From: Jiella flava
GTDB lineage: Bacteria; Pseudomonadota; Alphaproteobacteria; Rhizobiales; Rhizobiaceae
Assembly (NCBI RefSeq): GCF_017349315.1
Contig: NZ_JAFMPP010000002.1
Location: 124,001-188,000, forward strand
Direction of reading: 5' to 3'
Length of the DNA stretch: 64,000 nt
Shown here: positions 35,521-46,108 of the stretch, piece after piece
Layout: the number at the start of each line of letters is the position of its first letter
Numbering within the stretch: position 1 is the first letter of the stretch
Made by a program: the position numbers and the translations under genes
The notes under the pieces: generated by a model
Seen by the model: the letters and a program-made list of their open reading frames with translations, nothing else
What the model was told of the DNA's origin: nothing
The model's database searches: none

Positions 35521-36813
35521 TCAGTCGCGCTGATCGATCGCAACGTAATCGCGGAGTGGCGCGCCGGTATAGAGCTGGCGCGGACGACCGATGCGCTGAT
35601 GCGGATCCTCGATCATTTCCTTCCACTGGGCGATCCAGCCGACGGTGCGCGCGACGGCGAACAGCACGGTGAACATGGTGGTCGGGAAGCCGAGGGCCTT
35701 CAGCGTGATGCCGGAGTAGAAGTCGACATTCGGATAGAGCTTCTTCTCGATGAAGTATTCGTCGGTGAGCGCGATGCGCTCCAGCTCCATCGCGACTTCC
35801 AGCAGCGGATCGTCCTTGATGCCGAGCTCGTCGAGCACCTCGTGGCAGGTTTGCTGCATGATCTTGGCGCGCGGGTCGTAGTTCTTGTAGACCCGATGCC
35901 CGAAGCCCATCAGGCGGAAGGGGTCGTTCTTGTCTTTCGCGCGGGCGATAAACTCGGGGATGCGATCCTTCGACCCGATCTCCATCAGCATGTTGAGCGC
36001 GGCCTCGTTGGCGCCGCCATGGGCCGGGCCCCAGAGGCAGGCGATGCCGGCCGCAACACAGGCAAACGGGTTGGCGCCCGACGAGCCGGCGAGCCGCACC
36101 GTCGAGGTCGAGGCGTTCTGCTCGTGATCGGCATGGAGGATGAAGATCTTGTCCATGGCGCGGGAGAGAACCGGGTTGATCCGGTAGGGCTCGCACGGCA
36201 CCGCGAAGCACATATGCAGGAAGTTTTCCGCGTAGGAGAGATCGTTGCGCGGATAAACGAAGGGCTGGCCGATGTGATATTTGTGGGCCATCGCCGCGAT
36301 GGTGGGCATCTTGGCGACCATGCGCAGGCTCGCGACCATCCGCTGATGCGGATCGGCGATGTCGGTCGAGTCGTGATAGAAGGCCGAGAGCGCGCCGACC
36401 GAGCCGACCATGACCGCCATCGGATGGGCATCGCGGCGGAAGCCGGTATAGAAGCGGCTCATCTGCTCGTGAACCATCGTGTGCCGCGTCACGCGGTAGA
36501 CGAAATCGTCCTTCTCGCGCTGCGTCGGCAGTTCGCCATACAAGAGAAGATAGCAGGTCTCGAGATAGTCGCCCTTTTCGGCGAGTTGATCGATCGGATA
36601 GCCGCGATGCAGCAGCACGCCCTCATCGCCATCGATATAGGTGATCTTCGATTCGCAGGACGCCGTCGAGGAGAACCCGGGATCGTAGGTGAACACGCCA
36701 CCCTGCTTGTAGAGGGTGGTGACGTCGATGACATCCGGACCGAGGGTGCCGCTACGCATCGCCAGACCGGCATCCGTCGATCCGAAATTGAGTTTCGCCG
36801 ACTGTTCTGTCAT
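35521..36813 (-). CDS. gltA: Citrate synthase
   Basis: A 430-residue type II (NADH-sensitive, hexameric-type) citrate synthase condensing oxaloacetate with acetyl-CoA at the entry of the TCA cycle. The N-terminal beta-rich extension (residues 1-60) is present. Catalytic segments are [15 protein letters not shown] with the active His, and [16 protein letters not shown] with the second His. [18 protein letters not shown] precedes the C terminus. The start at 36813 opens [11 protein letters not shown], the usual rhizobial N terminus. Gene order gltX-gltA is shared by many Alphaproteobacteria. Confidence 0.97.
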   Translation of the reverse strand: MTEQSAKLNFGSTDAGLAMRSGTLGPDVIDVTTLYKQGGVFTYDPGFSSTASCESKITYIDGDEGVLLHRGYPIDQLAEKGDYLETCYLLLYGELPTQREKDDFVYRVTRHTMVHEQMSRFYTGFRRDAHPMAVMVGSVGALSAFYHDSTDIADPHQRMVASLRMVAKMPTIAAMAHKYHIGQPFVYPRNDLSYAENFLHMCFAVPCEPYRINPVLSRAMDKIFILHADHEQNASTSTVRLAGSSGANPFACVAAGIACLWGPAHGGANEAALNMLMEIGSKDRIPEFIARAKDKNDPFRLMGFGHRVYKNYDPRAKIMQQTCHEVLDELGIKDDPLLEVAMELERIALTDEYFIEKKLYPNVDFYSGITLKALGFPTTMFTVLFAVARTVGWIAQWKEMIEDPHQRIGRPRQLYTGAPLRDYVAIDQRD

Positions 36814-36954
36814 GCGTCGTCCTTTCATGAATCGCGACCACGCAGGCGCTTTTCGCAGCGCACACGTTTCAGCCACACACTGCCTACTCCAAAGGCTTAG
36901 CCTGGACAAGTTCCACGCCGCCGCCGTGTGCGGCGCAATATGATGCCGTTGCGT

Positions 36955-38376
36955 TCAGCCGGCCTGATCTTGCAATCGGGCCAGGGATTCGTCTTTGCCG
37001 AGCACCGCCAGAACATCGAAAACGCCAGGGGAGGTGGTGCGTCCGGTGAGCGCCGCGCGCAGCGGCTGCGCCGCCTTGCCGAGCTTCAGTCCGGCCGCTT
37101 CGGCATAGGTCCGAACCAGGCTCTCCAGGGTCTCGGCATCCCAAGGCTGGGCTGCCTGGAAAATCGGCAGCAGGTCTTTCACGACCGTCCGGCCGCCATC
37201 GGCGAGGATGGCTTCGGCCTTTTCATCCAAGGTCAGGGGGCGCTTGACGAAGAGGAATGCGGCGCCGTCCGCGAGCTCGACCAGCGTCTTGGCGCGCTCC
37301 TTCAGACCCGGCATGGCGGCGGTCAGCTGGGCGCGGGTGGTCGCTTCGTCGGCGCTCGTCAGGATCGCGCCATTCGGCAGATGGTCGCGGTTTTCCATCA
37401 GCAGCGCGACGAGTTCGGTGTCGCTGCTCTGGCGGATCCAATGGCCGTTCAGCGCCTCCAGTTTCTTGAAGTCGAAGCGGGCGGCGCCGCGATTGATCTG
37501 CGGCAGATCGAACCAGGCGATCATGTTTTCGGTGGAGATGATTTCCTCGTCGCCGTGGGCCCAGCCGAGCCGCACGAGATAATTGCGCAGGGCGACCGGG
37601 AGAAAGCCCATTTCGCGATACGCCTCGATGCCGAGGGCGCCGTGGCGCTTCGACATTTTGGCGCCGTCCGGGCCGTGGATCAGCGAGATATGGGCCATCA
37701 CCGGGACGTCCCAGCCCATCGCCCGATAGATCATCGTTTGGCGGCCGGCATTGGTCAGGTGGTCATCGCCCCGGATGACGTGGGTGACGCCCATGTCGTG
37801 ATCGTCGACGACGACGGCGAGCATGTAGGTCGGCGTGCCGTCCGAGCGCAAAAGGACGAAATCGTCGAGATCCTTGTTCGGGAAGCGGACCGTGCCCTGA
37901 ACCTGATCCTCGACCACCGTCTCGCCGTCGAGCGGCGCTTTCAGCCGGATCACCGGATCGATGCCGGCGGGTGCCTCGGACGGATCGCGGTCGCGCCAGC
38001 GCCCGTCATAGCGCGGCGGACGCTTTTCAGCCTTGGCCGTTTCGCGCATTTCGTCCAGCTCGGCCGGCGTGGCATAGCAGCGATAGGCCTGGCCCTTGGC
38101 GAGCAGCTCTTCGGCGACGGCGCGATGACGCTCGGCCCGAGCGAACTGAGACACTGCCGGCTCATCGGGTGAAAGCCCGAGCCAATCAAGGCCGTCGATG
38201 ATCGCCTGAACCGCCGGTTCGGTCGAGCGGGCACGGTCGGTGTCCTCGATCCGCAACAGCATCTTGCCGCCCTTGGCGCGGGCATAGAGCCAGTTGAACA
38301 GCGCGGTGCGGGCACCGCCGATATGCAGGAAACCGGTCGGCGAGGGGGCGAAGCGGGTGACGACGGTGTCCGCCAT
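36955..38376 (-). CDS. gltX: Glutamate--tRNA ligase
   Basis: A 473-residue class I aminoacyl-tRNA synthetase charging tRNA-Glu. The HIGH-type motif appears as [21 protein letters not shown] and the KMSKS-type loop as [12 protein letters not shown]. The C-terminal anticodon-binding domain follows. The ATG at 38376 begins [13 protein letters not shown]; an ATG at 38391 is possible. It lies upstream of gltA on the same strand with a 141-bp gap, and divergent from comEC. Confidence 0.97.
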   Translation of the reverse strand: MADTVVTRFAPSPTGFLHIGGARTALFNWLYARAKGGKMLLRIEDTDRARSTEPAVQAIIDGLDWLGLSPDEPAVSQFARAERHRAVAEELLAKGQAYRCYATPAELDEMRETAKAEKRPPRYDGRWRDRDPSEAPAGIDPVIRLKAPLDGETVVEDQVQGTVRFPNKDLDDFVLLRSDGTPTYMLAVVVDDHDMGVTHVIRGDDHLTNAGRQTMIYRAMGWDVPVMAHISLIHGPDGAKMSKRHGALGIEAYREMGFLPVALRNYLVRLGWAHGDEEIISTENMIAWFDLPQINRGAARFDFKKLEALNGHWIRQSSDTELVALLMENRDHLPNGAILTSADEATTRAQLTAAMPGLKERAKTLVELADGAAFLFVKRPLTLDEKAEAILADGGRTVVKDLLPIFQAAQPWDAETLESLVRTYAEAAGLKLGKAAQPLRAALTGRTTSPGVFDVLAVLGKDESLARLQDQAG

Positions 38377-38488
38377 AGGGGCTCCAATCATGCAAAGGGT
38401 TGGCTGAAGCGGGGCAAATCGGCCATCGCTTTCCTGCGCGGGCTGTGTAGCATAGGCGGATCGAGAGGCAAGCGGAGGCACGGGAGCG

Positions 38489-40942
38489 TTGCCTCAGACG
38501 CCGGCTGGTCACGAACGCATCAGGCCACCGTCACCGGTCGAACGACATCGGTGGCGCGGTCGCTTGCGGTCGGCATTGCGCGACGTCGACACCGAGCCGC
38601 CCTTCGGGGAGGAGGGCGATGGCTGCCTGGCCGCGGCCCGGCGCTGGCTCGCGCGGCAAGTGGCGATCGAGACGGCGCATCGGTCGGGCTTTCACGTCAT
38701 TCCGGTCGCGCTGATCGCCGGCATGATCGCCATCTTCGCCCTCGACTGGCGTCCCAATCTCGCAGCCACGTTCATCGCCGCCGCGCTGTTTGTCGCCGCG
38801 GCGGTCAGCGCCGCATCCCGCCCGGTGCTCAAAGCCGCTCTGGTTGCGCTCGCCGGACTTCTGGTCGGCGCGCTGGTTTCGCTCATCGATCTGCAGCGCA
38901 CCGACACGACGATCATCTCCGGCACCGTGACCACCCGGATCGCCGGCACCGTGCTTGCGGCGTCCAGGGATGAGAAGGGCCATATGCGCTATCTCATCGC
39001 GATCGCGGGGACGGCGCGGCCGGCGTTGTCGCGCCCCCCGCAGCGCGCGCAGATCGTGGTCGTCGCCCATCACATGCCGAAACAGCCGGGCGATCCCTAT
39101 GACGGTTTGGTTCGGCTCTCGCCGCCATCCGGGCCGGTCGCGCCGGGCGCTCATGATTTCGCCTTTCAGCCGTTCTTCGACGGCGTCGGCGCGCTCGGCT
39201 TCGCCCTCGGCGCGCCCGATGCGAGGCCGGCTCACGGTCTTGCCCGGCCACCGCCACTGCAGGGCTTCGAACGGTTGCGGATTGGGCTGGAGCAGATCCG
39301 CGATGCCATGACCGCGCGGATTGCCGCCACCGCGGGCGGCGAGGCCGGCGCGGTCGCCGCGGCGCTGGTGACCGGCAATCGGGCCGGCATTTCAGACGAG
39401 ACCGAGACGTGGCTGCGGGGGATCGGTCTCGCCCATGTCCTGTCGATTTCGGGTCTGCATCTGGCCATCGTCGCCGGCTCGGTGCTGCTCCTTTTGCGCT
39501 GCGGCTTCGCTCTGATTCCGGGTCTTGCCCTTCGCTATCCGGTCAAAAAGATCGCGGCCGGCGCGGCGCTGATCGTCGCCGCCCTCTATCTGCTATTATC
39601 CGGCGGCAACGTCGCCACCCAGCGGGCCTTTGTCATGCTTGCTGTCATGCTGGTCGCGGTGATGGCCGACCGCCAGGCGCTTACCCTGCGCAATGTGTCG
39701 CTGTCGGCGATAATCGTCGTCTTGATCGCGCCGCATCAGGTGACGACCGCGAGCTTCCAGATGAGCTTTGCGGCAACGCTCGCGCTTGTCGCGGGTTATG
39801 GCGACGTCATGCGCTGGCGCCCGCGCGACACCCTGCAGGTCGAACGCCCGCACGCAATTCGCCTGCTGGGGCTCGTCGGCGCGGCGCTTCTCGGCATCGC
39901 CGCCAGCTCGATCATGGCCGGAGTGGCGACGGCGCCGCTTGCGGCCTATCATTTCCACCGCATCGCGCCTTTCGGGTTGGTCGCCAACATCCTGATCCTC
40001 CCGCTCTTCACCCTGATCATCATGCCGCTCGGTCTTCTCGGCACGCTGTTGATGCCGTTCGGTCTCGACGCCTGGTGCTTCCACCTGATGGGGTTGGCGA
40101 TCGAGCTGGCGCTGGCGATCGCCGCATGGCTGTACGCCCTGATGCCCGACCACGGCACCGGCCCGATCGCTGGCATCGGCGTCGCGCTGCTGGCCGGAGC
40201 GCTTCTCTCGTTTGCCTATTTCGCCAGTCATCTGCGCTGGGCGGCGGCGCCGCTGGCGATCCTCGGCCTGCTCACCATCCGCGACACCAGCCCGCTGCCC
40301 CAGCTGCTGGTCTATGAGGATGGCCGCACCATCGCCGCCTTCGAGCCGTCAGGCGCGATCGCCTATCTCGCCGCGGGGCGTCCGCGCTTCGTCGCCGATC
40401 AATGGGCGCGCGATTTCGGCTCAGGGCCGGCCCCTGGTGATCCTGCCGCCTCTCCATCCCGCAGCCTGCGTCGGATCCAGCCGCCCTGCGACGACAAGAT
40501 CTGTCGTTTCACCACCCGCGACGGTTTGCGGGTCGTCTGGACCAGCGACTACAAGCGCACCGGCGAGGCCTGCGACGGCGGCGATATCGCCATCGTCGCT
40601 CGGGCGATCCGTCTGACGCATTGCCGCTCGGGCGCGATCCTCGTCACGCTCAGAACGCTGCGCGAGACCGGCTCGCTCGCCTTCAGCCGCGACCCGGCCA
40701 CCGGCAAAGCGGTCGAGATCCGCTCCGTCGCGCCGAGCATCCAACCCTGGAACCGCCATCGCCTTGCACCCTGGCCGCACGGCCGGGGCCGCCCCAAAGC
40801 ATCAAAACTGCGCCGGCCCTTCCGCCGAACCGACCGTGCCGCCGATCGCACGATCGACAGCGCCGCTGAACGCGCGGCCAACCAAGCGGCCGGGCGCGCC
40901 GCGGGCCAAGCGGTGGCGCCGACGGACGACGCCGATCAGTAG
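38489..40942 (+). CDS. ComEC/Rec2-family membrane protein
   Basis: An 817-residue polytopic protein of the DNA-uptake channel family. An N-terminal DUF4131 region (soluble, about residues 60-240) is followed by the Competence domain with about ten helices, including [20 protein letters not shown]. The C-terminal soluble part ([28 protein letters not shown]) lacks the HxHxDH site of the usual metallo-beta-lactamase domain, as in other alphaproteobacterial members. A basic Ala/Arg-rich tail closes the protein. It starts at TTG 38489 with GGGAG close upstream. It is convergent with lexA and overlaps its end by 7 bp. Natural competence cannot be concluded from this gene alone. Confidence 0.88.
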   Translation: MPQTPAGHERIRPPSPVERHRWRGRLRSALRDVDTEPPFGEEGDGCLAAARRWLARQVAIETAHRSGFHVIPVALIAGMIAIFALDWRPNLAATFIAAALFVAAAVSAASRPVLKAALVALAGLLVGALVSLIDLQRTDTTIISGTVTTRIAGTVLAASRDEKGHMRYLIAIAGTARPALSRPPQRAQIVVVAHHMPKQPGDPYDGLVRLSPPSGPVAPGAHDFAFQPFFDGVGALGFALGAPDARPAHGLARPPPLQGFERLRIGLEQIRDAMTARIAATAGGEAGAVAAALVTGNRAGISDETETWLRGIGLAHVLSISGLHLAIVAGSVLLLLRCGFALIPGLALRYPVKKIAAGAALIVAALYLLLSGGNVATQRAFVMLAVMLVAVMADRQALTLRNVSLSAIIVVLIAPHQVTTASFQMSFAATLALVAGYGDVMRWRPRDTLQVERPHAIRLLGLVGAALLGIAASSIMAGVATAPLAAYHFHRIAPFGLVANILILPLFTLIIMPLGLLGTLLMPFGLDAWCFHLMGLAIELALAIAAWLYALMPDHGTGPIAGIGVALLAGALLSFAYFASHLRWAAAPLAILGLLTIRDTSPLPQLLVYEDGRTIAAFEPSGAIAYLAAGRPRFVADQWARDFGSGPAPGDPAASPSRSLRRIQPPCDDKICRFTTRDGLRVVWTSDYKRTGEACDGGDIAIVARAIRLTHCRSGAILVTLRTLRETGSLAFSRDPATGKAVEIRSVAPSIQPWNRHRLAPWPHGRGRPKASKLRRPFRRTDRAADRTIDSAAERAANQAAGRAAGQAVAPTDDADQ

Positions 40943-41694
40943 CGCCGGATCAGACCCACCAGCCGGCCCTGCACCTTGACCCGGTCGGCGCCGAAGATGC
41001 GGGTCTCATAGGCGGGATTGGCGGCTTCCAGCGCAATTGTGTCGCCGCGCCGCCGAAAGCGTTTCAGCGTCGCTTCCTCGTCGTCGACGAGGGCGACGAC
41101 GATGTCGCCGGGGGCCGCAGTGTCCATCCGGCGGATCACCACCGTATCGCCGTCAAGAATACCCGCCTCGATCATCGAATCGCCTTTGACGTCGAGGGCA
41201 TAATGCTCGCCATTGCCGAGCATTTCCGGCGGCACCTGAATCGAATGGGTGTTGTTCTGAATGGCCGAAATCGGCACGCCTGCGGCGATCCGGCCCATGA
41301 CCGGCACCGACACTGCACTGTCGCGATGGCCCTCCATCACGCGAGGCGCCGAGATGGAGGCCGGGCGCCGCGTCATGGCGGCCCCCTCCGCTTCGCTGCG
41401 CTGCGCCCCGAGACTGCCTTCGATGACGCTCGGCGTGAAGCCGGTCTTGCTCATCGTCGCCGGCCGGCCGCTGCGAATCGAATCAGGCAGCTTCACAACC
41501 TCCAGCGCTCGGGCGCGATTGGGCAGGCGGCGGATGAAGCCGCGTTCCTCGAGCGCGGTGATCAGCCGGTGGATCCCGGACTTCGAGCGCAGCTCCAGCG
41601 CGTCCTTCATTTCGTCGAAGGAGGGGGGCACGCCACTTTCCTTCAGCCGTTCATGGATGAACAACAGCAGATCGTGCTGCTTGCGCGTGAGCAT
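40936..41694 (-). CDS. lexA: SOS repressor LexA
   Basis: A 252-residue repressor of DNA-damage genes. The winged-helix domain begins [17 protein letters not shown] and has the recognition region [21 protein letters not shown]. The self-cleavage site is Ala-Gly in [11 protein letters not shown], the catalytic serine is in [15 protein letters not shown] and the lysine in EATLKRF. It has a longer linker than E. coli LexA, as in rhizobia. An SOS box lies 40 bp upstream, so it regulates itself. Its end overlaps comEC by 7 bp on the opposite strand. Confidence 0.97.
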   Translation of the reverse strand: MLTRKQHDLLLFIHERLKESGVPPSFDEMKDALELRSKSGIHRLITALEERGFIRRLPNRARALEVVKLPDSIRSGRPATMSKTGFTPSVIEGSLGAQRSEAEGAAMTRRPASISAPRVMEGHRDSAVSVPVMGRIAAGVPISAIQNNTHSIQVPPEMLGNGEHYALDVKGDSMIEAGILDGDTVVIRRMDTAAPGDIVVALVDDEEATLKRFRRRGDTIALEAANPAYETRIFGADRVKVQGRLVGLIRRY

Positions 41695-41733
41695 GACGAG
41701 CCCCTTAAAAACAAAACCTGAACAAACCTATCT

Positions 41734-41748
41734 GTTCTAGTTGTGTTC
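41734..41748 (-). promoter_or_regulatory. SOS box (LexA operator)
   Basis: GTTC-N7-GTTC (GTTCTAGTTGTGTTC on plus) is an exact match to the alphaproteobacterial LexA-binding direct repeat. It lies 40 bp upstream of the lexA start codon, consistent with autoregulation. Confidence 0.92.
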
Positions 41749-42110
41749 TGCAAGCCCTGTCCACGTGCTTCTTGCGAGAAAGACGCAAATCTCTCGCTTT
41801 GGCTGATCCTGTCGCAGCATTTGTAAAGACCTCCAGCATCGGCCGCGGGCAGCCTTCGACGTCCGCTGCGCATCGCGCGATTCACCGGGGCCGCAGGCCT
41901 GCGGCAAAAGGGCGACGTTCGAGGGGAGGAGCGGCGGCGGCTGCGCAGGGCGGCGAGGAAACCGCCATCGGCCGTCGACGGATTGCCAAAGACGGTTTGC
42001 TCGGCGGGGGATTTGGCGCTGGACAGGACGAACAAGCTTTTCTATAAGGCCGCCACTCCCTGCCGGGGCGGCACATGCGGACTGTTCCGCAGGCAGCTTG
42101 CGGCGGCGGC
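41749..42110. other. Intergenic stretch without recognised features
   Basis: About 360 bp between the lexA SOS box and tRNA-Phe. Open frames crossing it have no family resemblance, and their recognisable peptide strings (for example SNHRHCDFQSHALPTEL) are only the translation of the tRNA. It may contain the tRNA promoter. Confidence 0.6.
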
Positions 42111-42186
42111 GCCCAGGTAGCTCAGTTGGTAGAGCATGCGACTGAAAATCGCAGTGTCGGTGGTTCGATTCCGCCCCTGGGCACCA
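42111..42186 (+). tRNA. tRNA-Phe (anticodon GAA)
   Basis: Complete cloverleaf: acceptor stem GCCCAGG/CCTGGGC, D arm TAGCTCAGTTGGTAGAGCA, anticodon stem TGCGA/TCGCA with loop CTGAAAA (anticodon GAA), T arm TGGTTCGATTCCG, and encoded CCA at the 3' end. Confidence 0.97.
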
Positions 42187-42262
42187 TTTCTCCCGATCGA
42201 AGCTTTTGCGAGAGTCTTTTTGCCGCGCCTGGGCGCGTGAGGCTATCGGTTGGCCGGGGCGA

Positions 42263-44158
42263 TCAGAACTCCTCCCAGCTCTCCACATCATTGGCCGCTG
42301 CCGGCGCCGGCGCGGCATTCGACTGGCGGCGGATCTGAGCGACGGGTCTGGCCGCTGCCGTGAGTGATGCGTGTTCGGCGCCTCTGGCGCGTTGGGTCTT
42401 GAAGCGTGCCATGATGGCGGAGAGGCGATCGTTGTCCGTGCCGAGCGTCTGGCAGGCCGCCGTGGTCTCTTCGACCATTGCGGCGTTCTGCTGGGTGACC
42501 TTGTCCATCTGATCGGCTGCGGTGGACACTTCCTTAAGGCTCGTCGCCTGGTCCTTGGCGTTGGCGGCGATCTCGGCGATGATTTCGGTCATCGAGGCGA
42601 CCTCGGTGACGATCTCCTCCAGCGATTGGCCCGAGGCCGTCACCAGCGTGACGCCCTCCTCGACCTGCCCGCGCGAGGTGGTGATCAGCCCCTTGATTTC
42701 CTTCGCCGCCTCGGCCGAGCGCTGGGCGAGGCTCCGCACTTCCTGGGCAACCACGGCAAAGCCCTTGCCCGCCTCACCGGCTCGGGCCGCCTCGACGCCG
42801 GCGTTCAGGGCCAGAAGATTGGTCTGGAAGGCGATCTCGTCGATCACGGCGATGATCTGGTTGATCTGCTGCGACGAGGCTTCGATGGCCTGCATGGCCG
42901 TCACCGCCTTGGCGGCGACCGCGCCGCCCTTGGTCGCCTTGCCGCGCGCCGCCTCGGCGGTCTTGAGGGCGTCGCTCGCGCCGTCGGCGGTGTCGTTCAC
43001 GGCGGTGGTCACGTCGCCGAGTGCCGCGACGGTCTCCTCCAGCGAGGCGGCCTGCTGTTCGGTGCGCTGGGCGATGTCGTTGGTGGCGACGATCATTTCC
43101 GAGATGCCGTTGCGATTGGCGGCAGTCAGCCCGATGACCTCCGCAAAGGCGCTGTCGAGCTTGGCCACGCTGTCGTTGAACAGCGCCCGCACGCCCTCGT
43201 AATCGACGGAGAAGGGCTGGTCGAGCCGAGTGGTGAGATCGCCGTCGGCCAGGCGCCCGAAGCCGGCCTCGACCTCGGCCATGAAGAATTCGTGGGCCTT
43301 GACGTATTCGGCGCCTTGTTCGTCCTGATGGCGGCGCTCGATCTCCTTTTGCGCGGCGGTGTCGATTGCCTCCTGGCGGAGCGCCTGCTGGTCGATCACC
43401 GCATGGCGCAGCTTTTCGACCGAGCGGGCCATCCGGCCGATCTCGTCCTTGCGCTCCAGCCCGTCGACGCTGCCTTCGGTGTTGCCCTCGGCGACGTTCG
43501 TCACAGTCTCGGTGAGATTGCGCAGCGGTTTGAACATGCGCCGGGAGGCGAGCAGAACGGCGAAGCCGATCAGCAGCGAGGCGACGACCGCGACCAGCGC
43601 CAAGCGGGTCTGCAGCGCATCGGTCGAGGATAGAAATTCGGATTTCGGAACACCGACATAGAGAATGCCGATCGTCTGACCGTCCCTGTTCTTGATCGGA
43701 TCATAGGCGGTGAAGAACGCCCGGCCGAGAATATCGGCTTCGCCGCGATAGGGTTTGCCGGCTGTCAGCACCGCGTCATAGACCGGGCCCTTGGCGAGCC
43801 GTGTGCCGATCGCCCGGCTGCCATCCGCCTTCATCACATTGGTCGCGATCCGTCGGTCGCCCATGAAGATCGTCGCGGTGCCGCCGACGAGCGCCTTGAT
43901 GCGGTCGACCGGCGTGTTGAAATCGTTGAGCGGCTGGAATCCGGCATAGAGTTTGTCGTCGCTGAGCTTGAACCACTCGCCATAGCGGCCGAGCACGTCC
44001 CAGGCGACCCGCATATTGGCCTCCTGGCGCTCGGTCGCGGTGCGCATGCCGTTGGCGTGAACCTCGATCAGCGCAACCGAGGAGAGAATGACCGCCAAGG
44101 TGACGATGGCGCCAAAGACCATCGCCGAGACTTTTGCTGAAAGGCTGGATTTAAGCAT
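42263..44158 (-). CDS. Methyl-accepting chemotaxis protein with Cache sensor and C-terminal WEEF tether
   Basis: A 631-residue chemoreceptor. TM1 (about residues 8-30) is followed by a periplasmic single-Cache domain ([43 protein letters not shown]). TM2 is near [20 protein letters not shown], then a HAMP domain, a second HAMP-like linker and a long signalling coiled coil. The hairpin tip contains [23 protein letters not shown]. The C terminus ends ESWEEF after a flexible Ala/Pro linker, matching the xWxxF pentapeptide that tethers CheR/CheB. The frame is open to 44269, but TM1 begins at 44158. No che operon is adjacent. Confidence 0.94.
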   Translation of the reverse strand: MLKSSLSAKVSAMVFGAIVTLAVILSSVALIEVHANGMRTATERQEANMRVAWDVLGRYGEWFKLSDDKLYAGFQPLNDFNTPVDRIKALVGGTATIFMGDRRIATNVMKADGSRAIGTRLAKGPVYDAVLTAGKPYRGEADILGRAFFTAYDPIKNRDGQTIGILYVGVPKSEFLSSTDALQTRLALVAVVASLLIGFAVLLASRRMFKPLRNLTETVTNVAEGNTEGSVDGLERKDEIGRMARSVEKLRHAVIDQQALRQEAIDTAAQKEIERRHQDEQGAEYVKAHEFFMAEVEAGFGRLADGDLTTRLDQPFSVDYEGVRALFNDSVAKLDSAFAEVIGLTAANRNGISEMIVATNDIAQRTEQQAASLEETVAALGDVTTAVNDTADGASDALKTAEAARGKATKGGAVAAKAVTAMQAIEASSQQINQIIAVIDEIAFQTNLLALNAGVEAARAGEAGKGFAVVAQEVRSLAQRSAEAAKEIKGLITTSRGQVEEGVTLVTASGQSLEEIVTEVASMTEIIAEIAANAKDQATSLKEVSTAADQMDKVTQQNAAMVEETTAACQTLGTDNDRLSAIMARFKTQRARGAEHASLTAAARPVAQIRRQSNAAPAPAAANDVESWEEF

Positions 44159-44492
44159 GGAACGACCTGTTGTCCGAAATTGCCGCAAGGAAGCCGGGCT
44201 GTCGCAGGCCTGGCCAGGATCCAGGATCTGCGCTGCATCACGAGGCAGGTCTGTAAGGTTGCATTCCAAGACTAAACATTTCGTTGCTGTATTATCAGTG
44301 TACGCTGTTGGAGGCCGCCGATTTTCAGACTGTCAGACGGTTGAGCGCAGATGAAGCGTTCATGCAACGGGTCGGATGCGCGCTGCTCGATCGCTTTAGC
44401 CGGTGAATCGCTTTCGGCTATTTTCAAAAGACAGATGAGTGCAAAAAACTTCGAGGCGTGTTGCTTGCGGCGCGCGTCGGTGCATGCTGAAG
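44159..44492. other. Intergenic stretch upstream of the chemoreceptor, flanking the IS element
   Basis: About 330 bp with no gene I can support. It should contain the chemoreceptor promoter. It is somewhat richer in A+T near 44270-44340 and 44400-44460 than the surrounding genes. The 9-mer TTGCTTGCG at 44461-44469 recurs immediately outside the other end of the IS (45758-45766), which I regard as probably coincidental. Confidence 0.5.
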
Positions 44493-44520
44493 TGAGCTAC
44501 TCCCCGATCGTTGGACAGTT
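44493..44520 (+). repeat. IS left terminal inverted repeat
   Basis: Begins TGAGCTACTCCCCGA and includes GGAC and GTT. Matches the right end at 22 of 28 positions. Confidence 0.8.
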
Positions 44521-44531
44521 CGCGCGGTGAT

Positions 44532-45374
44532 TTAAGCTACTCTCTGCCGCTGCTGGTCATTTTCGATCTGGTTGAAGTAGACCACGGCGGGCGGCTGTCC
44601 GCCATGGGCGGCGAGGGGCCGCTGGTGATTGTAGAAGGTGATCCACCGGTCAACGCCCGCCTTGGCCTGAGAGCCGGTCTCCCAAGCGTGCAGATGGACG
44701 CACTCATACTTCAGGGATCGCCAGAGGCGTTTGATGAAGATGTTGTCGAGACAGCGCCCTTTGCCGTCCATCGAGATCCGCGTGCCGATCCGTTTCAGCC
44801 GATCAGTCCAGGCAAAAGATGTGAACTGCGACCCCTGATCGGTGCTCATGATCTCAGGCGGTCCGAAGCGATGGACCGCCTCGTTCAGGGCCTCAACGCA
44901 GAAGTCGGCCTCGAGCGTGTTGGAGATGCGCCAGGCGAGCACTTTGCGGGTGAACCAGCCCATGACAGCGACCAGGTAGAGGAAGCCCCGGCGCATCGGC
45001 AAATAGGTGACGTCGGCGCACCAGACCTGGTGGGGCCGATCGACCCGCAGGCCACCCAGCAGATACGGGTAAGTCTTGTGCCCCTTGGCTGGTTTGCTCG
45101 TGTTCGGCTTCTGGTCGACCGGCATCAAGCGCATGAGCCGCATCAGCCGCCGGATGCGCTTCTGGTTCACAGGATGGCCGTCGTTCTGCAAGTGCCAGGT
45201 CATCTGCCGGACCCCGTAGAACGGCGCTTCCAGGAACTGCCGGTCGATCACCTGCATCAATGCCAGGTTCATCTCGGTCTCGCCCTGAGGCGCTTAATAA
45301 AACGAGGAGCGCGAGATCGACAGCAGACGGCATTGCGTCCCGACCGACAGCGAGGGGTGGGCACGTTCAATCAT
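44532..45374 (-). pseudogene. IS3-family transposase orfB (DDE integrase), interrupted by a nonsense codon
   Basis: The frame from ATG 45374 reads MIERAHPSLSVG and continues to SRSSFY before a TAA at 45294-45296. In related elements this position is usually Tyr or another residue in SSFYY. After the stop the frame continues without gaps, and an in-frame ATG at 45272 opens MNLALMQVIDRQFL to the end. That part has an IS3 orfB HTH_21 segment and an rve catalytic core: first Asp in CADVTYL, second in STDQGSQF, and the Glu in RSLKYE. A restart product would lack the first 34 residues, so transposition is unlikely unless the stop is read through. Confidence 0.85.
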
Positions 45375-45382
45375 CCCGCGCC

Positions 45383-45676
45383 TCACTTTCCGGTCCACGG
45401 CTTGAGCTTTCTAGACAAAAAATCGTTGGCGACACCCAGTCCCCCGATCTTGGCATGCGGCGAGCGCACCGTCTCCTCGTCGACCTCGGCCTTCTTCTTC
45501 CCGCCGCGTTCGAAGATCTCCGATGCCCCCTCGAGCAGCGCCTTCTTCCACTGATGGATCATCGTCGGATGCACGCCGTATTCCGCGGCCAGCTGCGACA
45601 CGGTCCGCTCGCCCTTCACGGCTTCCATCGCGACGCGAGCCTTGAAGCCCGCGTCATGGTTCCTGCGTTTCGACAT
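45383..45676 (-). CDS. IS3-family transposase orfA (HTH)
   Basis: A 97-residue DNA-binding protein that with OrfB forms the IS3 transposase. The HTH is around residues 25-50 (TVSQLAAEYGVHPTMIHQWKKALLEG) and the C-terminal leucine-zipper region ends NDFLSRKLKPWTGK. The string SPHAKIGGL, where relatives I recall read ELHAKIGEL, suggests some decay. Its stop at 45383 lies 9 bp before the orfB start; the poly-T/A stretch near 45415-45422 (GATTTTTTGTC on minus) is a candidate frameshift site. Confidence 0.88.
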   Translation of the reverse strand: MSKRRNHDAGFKARVAMEAVKGERTVSQLAAEYGVHPTMIHQWKKALLEGASEIFERGGKKKAEVDEETVRSPHAKIGGLGVANDFLSRKLKPWTGK

Positions 45677-45729
45677 GTTCTGATCTCCTCGTTCTTGGAG
45701 ACCAGCCGATGTCAGATCGTAGCTTCCGT

Positions 45730-45757
45730 AACCGTCCGATTTTCGGGGGGTAGCTCA
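45730..45757 (-). repeat. IS right terminal inverted repeat
   Basis: On the minus strand begins TGAGCTACCCCCCGA. It is the partner of the repeat at 44493-44520. Confidence 0.8.
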
Positions 45758-46033
45758 TTGCTTGCGTATTTACATCGACGTTGAGAGCCGTGTTAGCCGA
45801 CGGATTATCTTGAAAGCGCCCAAGCCATAAGTCGCGCGAAGGCTATGTACCGCAATTTCTTCGCTTGCTGAGCGGGAGTATTTTCTCGGCCACGGCGGTA
45901 AGGCGAACAGACGCAAGTTTGGGACCGTTCCCGAGTCACCAGCTACTGTGTTGACCAAGTGTTGACCAACGCCAGAAAAGAGATGGATGCCTTGAGTGCT
46001 GGTCAGATAATTAGTTGATTTTATTAAGAAAAA
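45758..46033. other. A+T-richer scar between the IS and tRNA-Gly
   Basis: About 275 bp that is less GC-rich than flanking genes. It contains a tandem pair of GTGTTGACCAA-like units (about 45947-45970) and an AT-rich run GATTTTATTAAGAAAAA directly at the tRNA 3' end. An open frame on the minus strand (45770-46078) begins inside the tRNA and has no family match I can name. The setting, immediately 3' of a tRNA-Gly, suggests the remains of an integrated element, but no integrase motif or att duplication is visible. Confidence 0.45.
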
Positions 46034-46108
46034 TGGAGCGGGCGAAGGGATTCGAACCCTCGACCCCAACCTTGGCAAGGTTGTGCTCTACCCCTGAGCT
46101 ACACCCGC
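46034..46108 (-). tRNA. tRNA-Gly (anticodon GCC)
   Basis: Complete cloverleaf on the minus strand: acceptor GCGGGTG/CGCCCGC (with a G-T pair), D arm TAGCTCAGGGGTAGAGCA, anticodon stem with loop TTGCCAA (anticodon GCC), T arm GAGGGTTCGAATCCC, and encoded CCA. An element scar and a decayed IS lie on its 3' side. Confidence 0.96.

Larger units (their letters stand above)
44493..45757 (-). mobile_element. IS3-family insertion sequence, inactivated
   Basis: A 1265-bp element bounded by imperfect terminal inverted repeats that match at 22 of 28 positions, both beginning TGAGCTAC. It contains orfA and orfB in the IS3 arrangement on the minus strand. orfB carries an in-frame stop at codon 27. No short target duplication is evident at its ends (AAG on the left, TTG on the right), so it is either old or rearranged. 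The closest relatives cannot be named without a database search. Confidence 0.88.

Noticed and set aside
38489-40942. Evidence for natural transformation
   Set aside because: Only a ComEC homologue is present; no pilus, ComEA or DprA genes are in the window, and isolated ComEC genes are common in this order.
42075-42338. Short reading frames with strings such as QVAQLVEHATENRSVGGSIPP
   Set aside because: These are translations of tRNA-Phe, a well-known false gene type.
44461-45766. TTGCTTGCG repeated on both sides of the IS, considered as a target-site duplication
   Set aside because: The left copy is 23 bp outside the IS end, and IS3 elements make 3-4 bp duplications; probably chance.
45770-46078. 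A 102-codon frame ending near the IS and starting in tRNA-Gly, considered as an integrase remnant
   Set aside because: The start lies inside the tRNA and no tyrosine-recombinase motif is visible; kept only as an unexplained A+T-richer stretch.
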